In this document: positions 36,433-44,860 of the stretch, piece by piece
Layout of the letters: each line of letters starts with the position of its first letter
Position numbering within the stretch: position 1 is the first letter of the stretch
DNA from: Streptomyces albus subsp. albus
GTDB taxonomy: Bacteria > Actinomycetota > Actinomycetes > Streptomycetales > Streptomycetaceae
Reading direction: 5' to 3'
NCBI RefSeq assembly: GCF_000719865.1
Contig: NZ_JOID01000024.1
Coordinates: 22,936 to 86,935, forward strand
Length of the DNA: 64,000 nucleotides
Position numbers and translations under genes: made by a program
The notes under the pieces: model-generated
The model's database searches: none
Told to the model about the DNA's origin: nothing
Seen by the model: only the letters and a program-made list of their open reading frames with translations

Positions 36433-36858
36433 TCAGTACGACGGGACGATCTTCACGTCCTCTTCGGTGATCTCGCCCTCGGCGATGCGGAACGACCGGA
36501 ATTCCGCGGGGCCTTCGCCGTTGCCGCACTCGGCGGTGGAGACCAGGACGTAGTGCGCACCGGGCTCGTTGGCGTAGGTCACGTCCGTGCGGGAGGGGTA
36601 CGCCTCGGTCGCCGTGTGGGAGTGGTAGATGACCACCGGCTCCTCGTCGCGGTCGTCCATCTCCCGGTAGAGCTTGAGCAGGTCGGTGGAGTCGAACTCG
36701 TAGAACGTGGGCGAGCGGGCCGCGTTCAGCATCGGGATGAAGCGCTCGGGGCGGCCGGAGCCGACCGGGCCGGCGATCACTCCGCACGCTTCGTCGGGGT
36801 GGTCGGCGCGTGCGTGGGCCACGATCCAGTCGTGGAGATCCTGGGTGATGGTCAGCAT
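36433..36858 (-). CDS. mec: JAMM/Mov34 metallopeptidase (Mec type)
   Basis: A 141-residue zinc peptidase. In M. tuberculosis Mec releases cysteine from the CysO-cysteine adduct. The JAMM motif is complete: Glu23 in DEACG, His79 and His81 in YHSHTATEAYPSRTD, Ser89 and Asp92. It heads the - strand group that continues with the leader peptide, cysO and cysM. Because this CysO carries residues after its Gly-Gly, Mec or a second protease would also have to process that tail. The ATG at 36858 has AGGAGGC directly upstream. Confidence 0.94.
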   Translation of the reverse strand: MLTITQDLHDWIVAHARADHPDEACGVIAGPVGSGRPERFIPMLNAARSPTFYEFDSTDLLKLYREMDDRDEEPVVIYHSHTATEAYPSRTDVTYANEPGAHYVLVSTAECGNGEGPAEFRSFRIAEGEITEEDVKIVPSY

Positions 36859-37045
36859 GCCTCCTAGGGTATGGCGGCACCCGGTGGCGCCGGAGGGAGG
36901 TGTCCTCCTGGTGAGACGGCAGCGGCCCACGGAGTGGGACGGGGGCCGGGAGGGACCGGGACGGAAGCGGCGAAGCCGCAGGACGGGGCGCGCCGTTCCG
37001 GTGGGGTGAGATCCCGCTCACGGTGCCGGCCGGGCGCGGCCCGGT

Positions 37046-37642
37046 TCAGGCCGTCAGTGTCCCGATGAGGGATTCCTGGAGTCCGCCGAGCCAGAGGTAG
37101 GCCATCACCATCGGCTTGCGCGGGTCGCTGTCGGGCAGCCGGTAGAGCTCCTGGTCGTCCTCGGTGACCTCCAGCCGGGCCCCGATGGCCAGCCGCAGGT
37201 CGTTGAGGGTGGCGAGCCACTGCCGGGATTCCTCCGGGGCGAGTTCGAGGAGGGCCTCGCCGTCCTCGGGGGCGTGCAGCCGGTCGAGGGCGTGGACGAC
37301 GCCGAGGGCGTCCCGGCGCTTGCGGGCGCGCAGGTCGTTCTCGGTGTAGCGGCGGAACTCGGCGGCGTATTCGCGGATCTTCTCCTCGCCGTCGCCGCCG
37401 GGCTCGCGCCCCGGGTCCCCGTAGGCGTCGGGGAAGAGCCGGGCCAGGGCCGGGTCGGACGGGGGGTCGCTGGGGCCGTCGGCGAAGAGGGCGTCCAGCG
37501 GGTCGGCCCCGTCGGCGGGCTCGTCGCCCGGGCCGACGAGCTCCAGCAGCTGCACGGCGAGGCTGCGCAGGATGGAGATCTCGACCGGGTCCAGCGCGAC
37601 GGCGGCCCCGCCGCCCGGTACGGCTTCGAAGGTGCCCGGCAT
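37046..37642 (-). CDS. DUF2017 protein
   Basis: A 198-residue soluble, mostly helical acidic protein of the DUF2017 family, which in actinobacteria nearly always follows clpS. Typical parts are VEISILRSLAVQLLELVG near the start, the helix RRYTENDLRARKRRDAL, and the C-terminal KPMVMAYLWLGGLQESL. The ATG at 37642 shares one base with the clpS stop (TGATG), so the two are translationally coupled. Its role is unknown; a link with ClpS-dependent proteolysis is inferred from constant neighbourhood. Confidence 0.9.
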   Translation of the reverse strand: MPGTFEAVPGGGAAVALDPVEISILRSLAVQLLELVGPGDEPADGADPLDALFADGPSDPPSDPALARLFPDAYGDPGREPGGDGEEKIREYAAEFRRYTENDLRARKRRDALGVVHALDRLHAPEDGEALLELAPEESRQWLATLNDLRLAIGARLEVTEDDQELYRLPDSDPRKPMVMAYLWLGGLQESLIGTLTA

Positions 37643-37953
37643 CAGCGGTCCTGGCTCAGGGTGGCCCACAGGCCGTAGCCGTGCATGGCCTGGACGTCGC
37701 GTTCCATCTCCTCGCGGCTGCCGCTGGAGACGATGGCGCGGCCCTTGTGGTGTACATCGAGCATCAGTTTGCTCGCCTTGTCCTTCGAGTAGCCGAAGTA
37801 CGCCTGGAAGACGTAGGTCACGTAGCTCATGAGGTTGACCGGGTCGTTGTGCACGATCGTCACCCAGGGGACATCGGGCTCGGGCACCTCCGAGGGCGCT
37901 CCGCCGGTCTCCGTCTGCTCGATCTCGATGGGGGCGACACTCACAGACCCCAT
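37642..37953 (-). CDS. clpS: ATP-dependent Clp protease adaptor ClpS
   Basis: A 103-residue adaptor that binds N-degron substrates and hands them to ClpC/ClpP. The folded core [20 protein letters not shown], then [20 protein letters not shown] and the end [11 protein letters not shown] are complete. The Asn-Asp pair in VHNDPVN belongs to the N-degron pocket. A flexible acidic N-terminus of about 30 residues precedes it. The start at 37953 is chosen by family length. It is divergent from pncB; a palindrome lies between them. Confidence 0.95.
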   Translation of the reverse strand: MGSVSVAPIEIEQTETGGAPSEVPEPDVPWVTIVHNDPVNLMSYVTYVFQAYFGYSKDKASKLMLDVHHKGRAIVSSGSREEMERDVQAMHGYGLWATLSQDR

Positions 37954-38000
37954 GCTGCCATCAGGTGGCGTACATCGCACAAACGGACCGGCCGCAGAAA

Positions 38001-38015
38001 TCGTCAAACTGACGA
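38001..38015. promoter_or_regulatory. palindrome in the clpS-pncB intergenic region
   Basis: TCGTCA-AAC-TGACGA is a perfect palindrome with a three-base centre. It lies 21 bp before the pncB ATG. A possible -10 (TTAGCAT) for pncB is just downstream, so a repressor bound here would block it. The regulator is unknown. Confidence 0.45.
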
Positions 38016-38036
38016 GATGGGGTTAGCATCGCTGTC

Positions 38037-39365
38037 ATGAACTCAGCGGACCTGGGGCTGCCGGTGGCCGTGCCGTCGACGGCGCTCTTCACCGACCACT
38101 ACGAACTGACCATGCTGCAGGCCGCGCTGCGGGCGGGTACCGCCGGCCGCCGCTCGGTCTTCGAGGTCTTCGCCCGCCGGCTGCCGGAGGGCCGCCGCTA
38201 CGGGGTCGTCGCCGGCACCGGCCGGGTACTGGACGCCGTGGAGAACTTCCGCTTCGAGCCGGAGATGCTCGCCTTCCTGCGGGAGCGCCGGGTGGTGGAC
38301 GAGCCGACCCTGGAGTGGCTGGCCGGCTACCGCTTCCGCGGCGACATCAGCGGCTACCGCGAGGGCGAGGTGTACTTCCCCGGCTCGCCGGTCCTCCGCG
38401 TGGAGGGCAGCTTCGCCGAGGCCGTGCTGCTGGAGACCGTGATCCTGTCGATCCTCAACCACGACTCGGCGGTGGCCGCCGCCGCGTCCCGGATGTCGGT
38501 GGCGGCCGGTTCCCGCCCGCTGCTGGAGATGGGCGCCCGGCGCACGCACGAGCTGGCGGCCGTGGCCGCCTCGCGCGCCGCGTACGTCGGCGGCTTCTCC
38601 GCCACCTCCGAACTGGCGGCCGGCTTCCGGTACGGCATCCCGACCGTGGGCACCAGCGCGCACGCCTTCACCCTGCTCCACGACAGCGAGCGCGACGCCT
38701 TCACCGCCCAGGTCGAGTCCCTGGGCCGGGGCACCACGCTGCTGGTCGACACCTACGACGTGGCCGAGGCCGTCCGGCTGGCCGTCGAGATCGCCGGGCC
38801 GGAGCTGGGCGCGGTCCGCATCGACTCCGGGGATCTGCTCCTGGTGGCCCACCGGGTGCGGGCGCAGCTCGACGCGCTCGGAGCCCGGGACACGAAGATC
38901 GTGGTGACCAGTGACCTCGACGAGTACGCCATCGCCTCACTGGCCGCGGCCCCGGTGGACTCCTACGGGGTCGGCACCCGGCTGGTGACCGGCTCCGGCC
39001 ACCCCACCGCCTCCATGGTCTACAAGCTCGTCGCCCGCGCGGAGTCGGCCGACCCCGCCGCACCGCTCCTGCCGGTGGCGAAGAAGTCGCTCGGCGGCAA
39101 GACCTCGGTGGGCGGCCGTAAGTGGGCCGCGCGCCGCCACGAGGCGGACGGCACCGCCGAGGCCGAGGTCGTCGGGACCGGCCCGGTGCCCCCGGAGTAC
39201 GAGGACGGGCTGCTGCAGACGGAGCTGGTACGGGCCGGCGAGGTGCTGGCCCGGGAGCCGCTGGACACCGTGCGCGAGCGCCATCTCGCCGTCCGTGCCC
39301 GCCTCCCGCTGTCGGCGATGCAGCTCAGCAGCGGCGAGCCGGTGCTCCCCACCGAGTACGTGTAA
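38037..39365 (+). CDS. pncB: nicotinate phosphoribosyltransferase
   Basis: A 442-residue enzyme making nicotinate mononucleotide from nicotinate and PRPP in NAD salvage. TDHYELTMLQAAL at the N-terminus, EMGARRTHE with the active-site region, GTSAHAF with the His that is phosphorylated in this family, RIDSGDL, and the KKSLGGKTSVGGRK C-terminal loop are all present. The size is standard. The nicotinamidase gene that supplies nicotinate follows 309 bp downstream on the same strand. Possible repression through the palindrome at 38001-38015 is inferred. Confidence 0.95.
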   Translation: MNSADLGLPVAVPSTALFTDHYELTMLQAALRAGTAGRRSVFEVFARRLPEGRRYGVVAGTGRVLDAVENFRFEPEMLAFLRERRVVDEPTLEWLAGYRFRGDISGYREGEVYFPGSPVLRVEGSFAEAVLLETVILSILNHDSAVAAAASRMSVAAGSRPLLEMGARRTHELAAVAASRAAYVGGFSATSELAAGFRYGIPTVGTSAHAFTLLHDSERDAFTAQVESLGRGTTLLVDTYDVAEAVRLAVEIAGPELGAVRIDSGDLLLVAHRVRAQLDALGARDTKIVVTSDLDEYAIASLAAAPVDSYGVGTRLVTGSGHPTASMVYKLVARAESADPAAPLLPVAKKSLGGKTSVGGRKWAARRHEADGTAEAEVVGTGPVPPEYEDGLLQTELVRAGEVLAREPLDTVRERHLAVRARLPLSAMQLSSGEPVLPTEYV

Positions 39366-39674
39366 CGAGCGGGTACGTGTAGCGCCGGTGCGGCGCGGGT
39401 ACGGCGGTAGTGCTCCGGGCACCCGGATCCCACCGCTCCCGCGCCCGCGGGGCGCCCTCGCGCCCGGTACGACCCGGCGGCAACGACGCCGCAGCTCCAC
39501 CCCGCCCCCACGGCGGGCCGCACCCCCGGGACCTGACCCGCCCGGGCGGCACCGGGCGCCCTCCGCCCCCTGCCCGGCGGGTCCGGGCCGTCCCTTACCC
39601 TGGGTTACGGGATGGTTCTCCGGCCTCCCGCGGAGGTCCGTCCCCGCCGCTCGACCAGCCGAAAGGCCCGCGCC
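39366..39674. other. gene-less stretch between pncB and pncA
   Basis: About 310 bp of GC-rich noncoding sequence. It starts with the near-duplicate GGTACGTGTA and GGTACGTGTAGCG copies around the pncB stop, and ends with GAAAGG ahead of the pncA ATG. No clear promoter is recognised. Confidence 0.35.
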
Positions 39675-40262
39675 ATGCACCGTGCACTGATAGTCGTCGA
39701 TGTGCAGAACGACTTCTGCGAGGGCGGAAGCCTCGCGGTCGCCGGCGGCGCCGACGTCGCCGCCGCGATCACCGATCTGGTGGCGGAGTCGACGGCCGGT
39801 TACCGCCACATCGTCGCCACCCGCGACCACCACATCGACCCGGGCGACCACTTCTCCGACGAGCCGGACTTCAAGAACTCCTGGCCGGCCCACTGCGTCG
39901 CCGGCACCGAGGGCAGCGGCTTCCACCCCAACTTCGCCCCGGCCATCGCCTCCGGCGCCATCGACACCGTCTTCGACAAGGGCGCGCACGCCGCCGCCTA
40001 CAGCGGCTTCGAGGGCCGGGACGAGAACGACGTCCCGCTCGCCGACTGGCTGCGCGAGCGGGAGATCGAGGAGGTCGACGTGGTGGGCATCGCCACCGAC
40101 CACTGCGTCCGCGCCACCGCCCTGGACGCGGCGCGCGAGGGCTTCAGAACGCGGGTGCTGCTGGACCTCACGGCGGGCGTCGCCGCGGAGAGCACCGAGC
40201 GGGCGCTGGAGGAGCTGCGCGGAGCGGGCGTGGAGCTCCAGGGGAAGCCGGTCGTGGGCTGA
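39675..40262 (+). CDS. pncA: nicotinamidase / isochorismatase-family hydrolase
   Basis: A 195-residue hydrolase converting nicotinamide to nicotinate and ammonia. The catalytic triad is visible as Asp9 (VVDVQNDF), Lys102 (FDKGAH) and Cys144 (IATDHCVRATA). The metal site RDHHIDPGDHF at 50-60 and FPxHC-like WPAHCVAGT are those of true nicotinamidases. It provides the substrate for the adjacent pncB product. The ATG at 39675 follows GAAAGG by nine bases; the open frame upstream is not supported. Confidence 0.93.
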   Translation: MHRALIVVDVQNDFCEGGSLAVAGGADVAAAITDLVAESTAGYRHIVATRDHHIDPGDHFSDEPDFKNSWPAHCVAGTEGSGFHPNFAPAIASGAIDTVFDKGAHAAAYSGFEGRDENDVPLADWLREREIEEVDVVGIATDHCVRATALDAAREGFRTRVLLDLTAGVAAESTERALEELRGAGVELQGKPVVG

Positions 40263-40359
40263 ACCCGGTCGTGGGCAGACGGGCGGGGCCGCCGCCCTCC
40301 GGCGCGGGCCCGGGCCGGAGCCCTGGCGGGGGCGGGCCGGAGCGCCGGTCGCGCGCGGC

Positions 40360-40680
40360 TCAGGCCGCGGGCCGGAGGAGGCTCGCTATGGGGTGCCAGA
40401 GCTCCGTGGCGTCGTCCGGCACGGAGCGCCAGAGCAGACCGTCGGGATGGTGCAGCACGGCGGTGACCTCGTCCGGGGTGGGCGGCTCGGCGTTGCCCCG
40501 CAGATGGACGGCGCGCAGCCCGTGGTTCTTCAGCCGGGTCAGGGCCCGGGGCCGGTTCGCCGCGTGAACCAGCACCCGCACCCGGGACGTCTCCCGCGCG
40601 CCCCAGGCCGTGGGCCGGGGCAGGGAGAGGGCGACCACGACGCTGCCGCCCGGGAGTCTGGTGAATCCTCCGCCGGCCAT
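40360..40680 (-). CDS. small hypothetical protein
   Basis: A 106-residue basic protein with no signal peptide or known domain. Strand-like segments SVVVALSLPRP and SRVRVLVHAAN are followed by helix RALTRLKNHGLRAVHL and a Trp-rich end (DGLLWRSVPDDATELWHPI), so a compact alpha/beta fold is likely. The ATG at 40680 directly follows a GGGAGGGAGGGAC ribosome site, which decides the start. It is probably conserved in Streptomyces, but no function is known. Confidence 0.72.
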   Translation of the reverse strand: MAGGGFTRLPGGSVVVALSLPRPTAWGARETSRVRVLVHAANRPRALTRLKNHGLRAVHLRGNAEPPTPDEVTAVLHHPDGLLWRSVPDDATELWHPIASLLRPAA

Positions 40681-40746
40681 GTCCCTCCCTCCCCCCGCGA
40701 GGCGGGGTGTCAATAAGAAGCTCGTCCTCGCATCCTAGACGGCAAA

Positions 40747-40775
40747 CGGCCGCCGCCCGCTCGGGGCGACGGCCG
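40747..40775 (-). terminator. hairpin after the M6 protease gene
   Basis: CGGCCGCCGCCC (40747-40758) pairs with GGGCGACGGCCG (40764-40775) with a single mismatch. On the - strand it follows the protease stop by about 30 bases. Confidence 0.7.
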
Positions 40776-40804
40776 CCACCGTCTTGACCTGCAGTTTTAC
40801 CGGA

Positions 40805-43195
40805 TTACTTGGCCGAGGGGCCGACCTTCAGGATCATCTTGGAGCCGCTGCGGCTCTCCTTGAGGATCTGGATCCGGGTGTTGGTGTCAGGAACCTTCAC
40901 ACCGGCGGTCGGGTTGGACTCGTACCAGTACGTCCCCTTGTGGTCGTCGAAGACCGGGACGCCCCTCTTGGCCTTCACCTTGGCCGGCTCACCGTTCTTG
41001 TGCAGGGTGAAGCCGTCCGTGCGGTACAGGCTGAAGGGGGAGTCGTACGCCTGGATGCGGTTGCGCATCAGGGTGCCGTCGCTCCACTTCTCCGGAGTGG
41101 CGTGCGCGTCGACCGGGAGGATCAGGCCCTCGCCGGGGTGGACGCCCACGTTGTTGTCGTGCTGCGAGGTGTCCCAGAGCCAGACCATCAGGCCGTTCTG
41201 GTAGGGGAAGTGCTCCACCCAGTTCGGACGGTCCGGGAACCCGAAGTTGTACGGGCCGGTCTTCAGCGTCGTGTCGTACGACACGTACTGCCGGTTCTCG
41301 GCGATGTAGTACTGCGGGTACTCGTTGGTGAACGACTCGCCGATGCGCTGGAAGCCGTCGGCGGTCCAGCCGTTGTCGCCGTCCTCGGCGTTGTCCGTGA
41401 AGAGCGTCTCGCCGTCGGCCGTGACGGAGATCGCGTCGGCCGCGAAGCCCATCATCGCCAGGCCGCCGTCCGTCTGGTAGCGGAAGCGCAGGTCGATCTT
41501 CTGGCCGGCATAGGCGTCCAGCGGGTAGACCAGGTCCTGGTACTCGCCGGAGGCGCCGTGCAGAGCGGGCTCGTCACCGCCGTCGCGCGGGATGGCCTTG
41601 CCGTTCGCGGTGCCGTCCAGCGGCTTCCAGTTGGCGCCGCCGTCGGTGGAGACCTCGGTGTAGAGGTAGTCGTAGTCCTGCTCGATGTCCCACCAGCCCT
41701 TGAGCTGGAGGGAGGCCGCGGACTTGCCGGTCAGGTCGACCGGGCGGGACAGCGTGTTCTTGAGGTCGTCACCCATGTCGCTCCACCACTGGGTGGCGCC
41801 CTCGGCGGGCTTCACCACGGTGGTGGTCTTCGACTTGTCCGGCAGCTCGACCACGAGGGCCTGCGCGTCCTTGGTGTTGTACTCGGCCACGCCCAGCTTG
41901 TGGTAGGAGGTCTTCGCCGCCTTGGCCGTGTCGTAGTCCAGCCAGCCGAGTTGGAGCTTGTCCCAGGCGGTCATGTCGCCGGGCAGGTCGCCGATGGCGT
42001 CCTTGCCCTCGCCGAGCCAGGAGCCGGAGGACATCAGGGACCAGTAGCCGACCGAGGACTCGCCGGTGCCGGAGGTGTCGTAGAGGTCCGGCAGGCCGAG
42101 GTCGTGCGCGTACTCGTGCGCGAAGACGCCGAGGCCGCCGTTCTCGGGCTGCACGGTGTAGTCGCCGACCCAGACGCCGGTGTCGCCGATCTCCGTGCCG
42201 CCGGCCTTGTTGTTCTCCGGGCCGGTCTTGCCGGCGTTGACGCCGTACGCGTACCAGCGGTGCGCCCAGATCGCGTCGCCGCCCTGGGCGCCGCCGCCGG
42301 CGGACTCGTCCTCACCGGCGTGCACGAACTGGAAGTGGTCGATGTAGCCGTCGGGCTCGTTGAAGTCGCCGTCGGCGTCGAAGTCGTAGCGGTCCCAGGT
42401 GTCGTACTCGGCGAGCTGGGCCTTGATCTCCTCGGTGGTCTTGCCGGCCGCCTTCTGGTCCGCGGCCCAGGCGGTCACACCGTCGCGCACCGCGTCCCAG
42501 ACGTTGGCGCAGTTGCTGCTGCCGCAGTAGTTAGAACCGTAACGGGCCTCGTTCCACTCGACCTTGACCCAGTCCGAGACGGTGCCGTCGACCGAGTAGC
42601 GGCCGGACGACTGCTTCTCGTAGTACTTCTTGAGGGACTCCTCGCCCTCCTCCTCCGAGAAGTAGAGGTCCTGGAAGTACTCCTGGTTGAAGTCCTCGCG
42701 CCACTCGGTGCTGTTGTCCTCGGCGCGGTCGGGCTCGGCTATCTCGTTGTGGAGCGGGCCGGGCGTGCCGCCGAACTTGGGAAACGGCTCCTCGGGCCCG
42801 TCCGGGCCGTCGGGGTCGAACATCGTGGTGTCGTCGACCTTGTCGCCGAACTCGACCAGGATGGTGAAGATCTTGTCGGTCTTCTCGCGGGCCAGCTCGA
42901 CGTACTTGCCGCTGTCGAGCTTGACGACGCGCGAGGCGCCGCGCTTGGTCGTCTTGGCCTCGCCCGAGAGCACCTGCTGGAGGGCGCTCTCCCGCTGCGC
43001 CTTCTGCCGCTCGCTGAACGGGCCCTCGAGGTCGTGCTCCACATGGGTCTTCGCGGGCGCCGGGTCCTGGCGCTCGATCGCGCCGGGCCCGCCGTCCTCC
43101 GCCTCGGCCGCGACGGCCGGCAGGGCGGTCGCGCCCATGGCGGCGACCACGGTTGCCAGAGCCGCGGCTCTGGCGACTCTGCGATGGGTTCTCAC
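40805..43195 (-). CDS. secreted M6 (immune inhibitor A) metalloprotease
   Basis: A 796-residue exported zinc protease. A signal peptide (ALATVVAAMGATALPAVAAEA) is followed by a propeptide-like helical region to about residue 100. The catalytic domain has HEYAHDLGLPD, with His360, Glu361 and His364. An accessory beta-rich region follows (TEVSTDGGANWKPL, YPLDAYAGQKIDLRFRYQTD), typical of the InhA group. It should degrade extracellular proteins during growth on complex substrates or development. The GTG at 43195 has GGGAGGA ten bases upstream. Confidence 0.94.
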   Translation of the reverse strand: MRTHRRVARAAALATVVAAMGATALPAVAAEAEDGGPGAIERQDPAPAKTHVEHDLEGPFSERQKAQRESALQQVLSGEAKTTKRGASRVVKLDSGKYVELAREKTDKIFTILVEFGDKVDDTTMFDPDGPDGPEEPFPKFGGTPGPLHNEIAEPDRAEDNSTEWREDFNQEYFQDLYFSEEEGEESLKKYYEKQSSGRYSVDGTVSDWVKVEWNEARYGSNYCGSSNCANVWDAVRDGVTAWAADQKAAGKTTEEIKAQLAEYDTWDRYDFDADGDFNEPDGYIDHFQFVHAGEDESAGGGAQGGDAIWAHRWYAYGVNAGKTGPENNKAGGTEIGDTGVWVGDYTVQPENGGLGVFAHEYAHDLGLPDLYDTSGTGESSVGYWSLMSSGSWLGEGKDAIGDLPGDMTAWDKLQLGWLDYDTAKAAKTSYHKLGVAEYNTKDAQALVVELPDKSKTTTVVKPAEGATQWWSDMGDDLKNTLSRPVDLTGKSAASLQLKGWWDIEQDYDYLYTEVSTDGGANWKPLDGTANGKAIPRDGGDEPALHGASGEYQDLVYPLDAYAGQKIDLRFRYQTDGGLAMMGFAADAISVTADGETLFTDNAEDGDNGWTADGFQRIGESFTNEYPQYYIAENRQYVSYDTTLKTGPYNFGFPDRPNWVEHFPYQNGLMVWLWDTSQHDNNVGVHPGEGLILPVDAHATPEKWSDGTLMRNRIQAYDSPFSLYRTDGFTLHKNGEPAKVKAKRGVPVFDDHKGTYWYESNPTAGVKVPDTNTRIQILKESRSGSKMILKVGPSAK

Positions 43196-43618
43196 TTGGC
43201 GCTGTCCTCCCGGGTGTTACCCACTGCTGCCTCTTCCGGAGGGCATTGCATCCGACTTGGCGCCGAAAAAACAGATCTTGACTTGAACACGCCATAGGTG
43301 TACGCACAGCGGCTTCGCAAGATCGATAATCGGACGCGGGACCGTATCGGACCGGCCCCGATCAGCGGGGCGGGCGCACCCGTCTCAGCCCGTGGAACGG
43401 GCGATGAATCCGTGCGCCCCCTGTGCACCTGGAGTGAGGGTCAGGTCACGCTTGCGGGAAGTTCCGCTCGGGCAGACAGCACCGTAGAGTCATGAAACGG
43501 CGCGAACGCTGCGTTTTTCCCGGGGAGTTGACGGTACCGGCCCGTCGCCGGACCCGCCATCCCGGGGTACGCGAAGACTCGATCATCCCCCAACACTGTT
43601 CCGAGGACGGAATCCGCC
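43196..43618. other. intergenic region between divergent protease and small membrane protein genes
   Basis: 423 bp without a gene. On the protease side there are a T-run (CTGTTTTTTCGG on the - strand) and AT-richer sequence suitable for a promoter. On the other side is the promoter-like pair at 43462-43490. Composition here is less GC-rich than the surroundings. Confidence 0.45.
43462..43490 (+). promoter_or_regulatory. possible housekeeping promoter
   Basis: TTCCGC (43462-43467), 17 bases, then TAGAGT (43485-43490) resembles an HrdB-type promoter reading toward the small membrane protein gene at 43619. Support is sequence likeness only. Confidence 0.4.
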
Positions 43619-43930
43619 ATGCCGCGTCCGACTGCCGCACAGCTCGCCTACGGTTCGGCCACCGTCGTCTGCTCGACGATGGTCATGCTGGTGCTCTCCC
43701 AGGCCCGTTCCGTGGCCGGCATCGCCTCGATCGCCCTCGCCGGGCTGGCACTCGGCCTCTTCGTCGCCGTGACGGTCTCCAAGCCGCGCGCCGTCCCCGC
43801 CGCCGCCCCGCGGACCGGCGAGCCGGCCGCCGTGCCGCGCCGGACGCTCGTCTCCGTCCCGGCCCCCCGCGAGCACACGGACCGGCCCCGGGCCGGCGCC
43901 ACCGCGTCCTCCTCCTCCGGACGCCGCTGA
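43619..43930 (+). CDS. small membrane protein, function unknown
   Basis: A 103-residue protein with two predicted membrane helices (residues about 11-29, ATVVCSTMVMLVLS, and 33-53, GIASIALAGLALGLFVAV). A Pro/Ala/Arg-rich cytoplasmic tail ending SSSSGRR follows. The ATG at 43619 has GAGGACGG nearby. I recognise the type as a conserved Streptomyces hypothetical, but no function is known. It lies between the protease and RDD genes. Confidence 0.72.
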   Translation: MPRPTAAQLAYGSATVVCSTMVMLVLSQARSVAGIASIALAGLALGLFVAVTVSKPRAVPAAAPRTGEPAAVPRRTLVSVPAPREHTDRPRAGATASSSSGRR

Positions 43931-44011
43931 CCACCCCGCCGTGAGCCCCCGGACCGGGTCCGGGGGCCGGGCCGTGACGGGCACGACGCGCGACGGCCGG
44001 CACGGCCGGAT

Positions 44012-44788
44012 TCAGCGTGCGGAGACCACCACCGTCTTCGCCGCCTTGTCGTGGAGGCACTGCCGGTACGGCTTGTCCCAGGTGCAGAAGAGCACGTTTA
44101 CCAGCCAGAAGACGAAGCCGAAGCACGGCACCAGCTGGGGCAGCGAGTAGACCGCAGCGCGCGTCCAGCCCGGGCTGCCGGCCGGGACCGACCCGTCGGC
44201 GAGCACCGCCACCCGGATCTTCATCAGCATCTTGCCGACCGTCTGGCCGGACCGGGTCAGCATCAGGCCCTCGTAGACGAAGTAGACGAGCAGGATGGCG
44301 AGCTGGACGCCGGTCGACTGCCCCATGTCGTCGTAGTCGTCGCCGTAGTCGAAGCCGCTGATCAGCCCGCCGACGATCAGCCCGACGGGGATACCGATCA
44401 GCAGGCCGTCGATGATGCGGGCCAGCAGACGCCGGCCGAGGCCCGCCAGCGGGGGCATCCCGGCCAGCGGATCCGGCCCGCCGTACGGAGCGCCGTACGG
44501 ACTGCCGTAGGGGGCGCCGCCGTACGGACCGCCGGGCGGGGGTGCCCCGTAACCGCCCGGGGGCGGGGCGCCGTAACCGCCGGGCGGGGGTGGACCGGGG
44601 GGCGGTCCGCCCGGGGGTGGCCCGCCGCCCGGCGGTCCGTACGGACCGCCGCCCGGCACGGCGCTGTCCGGGCCGCCGCCCGCCGACGGGCGGTCCGGCG
44701 GCAGGTCCCCGCCCTCCGGCGGGCGCTTGCGGAACGGGTCGTGCTCCGGCGGCTCACCGGACGGGGGTCCCGGCTGATCGCTGTTCAT
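44012..44788 (-). CDS. RDD family membrane protein
   Basis: A 258-residue membrane protein. The first ~110 residues are a Pro/Gly/Tyr repeat (PPPGGYGA, PYGAPYGG). The RDD domain follows with GLGRRLLARIIDGLLIG, a second helix, the GQTVGKMLMKIRV motif and a final hydrophobic segment (CFGFVFWLVNVLFC). RDD proteins have unclear roles; some are linked to ion or solute transport. A second RDD gene lies 72 bp upstream on the same strand, and both end with the motif (W)xQCLHDKAAKT / QCWHDKAARTF, so they are paralogous. Confidence 0.9.
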   Translation of the reverse strand: MNSDQPGPPSGEPPEHDPFRKRPPEGGDLPPDRPSAGGGPDSAVPGGGPYGPPGGGPPPGGPPPGPPPPGGYGAPPPGGYGAPPPGGPYGGAPYGSPYGAPYGGPDPLAGMPPLAGLGRRLLARIIDGLLIGIPVGLIVGGLISGFDYGDDYDDMGQSTGVQLAILLVYFVYEGLMLTRSGQTVGKMLMKIRVAVLADGSVPAGSPGWTRAAVYSLPQLVPCFGFVFWLVNVLFCTWDKPYRQCLHDKAAKTVVVSAR

Positions 44789-44860
44789 ACCCGCCAGTCG
44801 ACCGCGAGGACACGCCGCGCGCAGCCCGGGACGGGCTGTCCGGGGGAGCCGCCGGGCCGG

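Noticed and set aside
36864..37220. Open frames in the gap between mec and the DUF2017 gene
   Set aside because: They are antisense to or extend into DUF2017 and consist of Pro/Arg/Gly-rich sequence without a start signal.
40784..43297. Very long open frame antisense to the M6 protease gene
   Set aside because: It mirrors the codon pattern of the protease gene, gives a Val/Leu/Gly-rich product without domains, and has no ribosome site. Long antisense frames are usual in DNA with this GC content.
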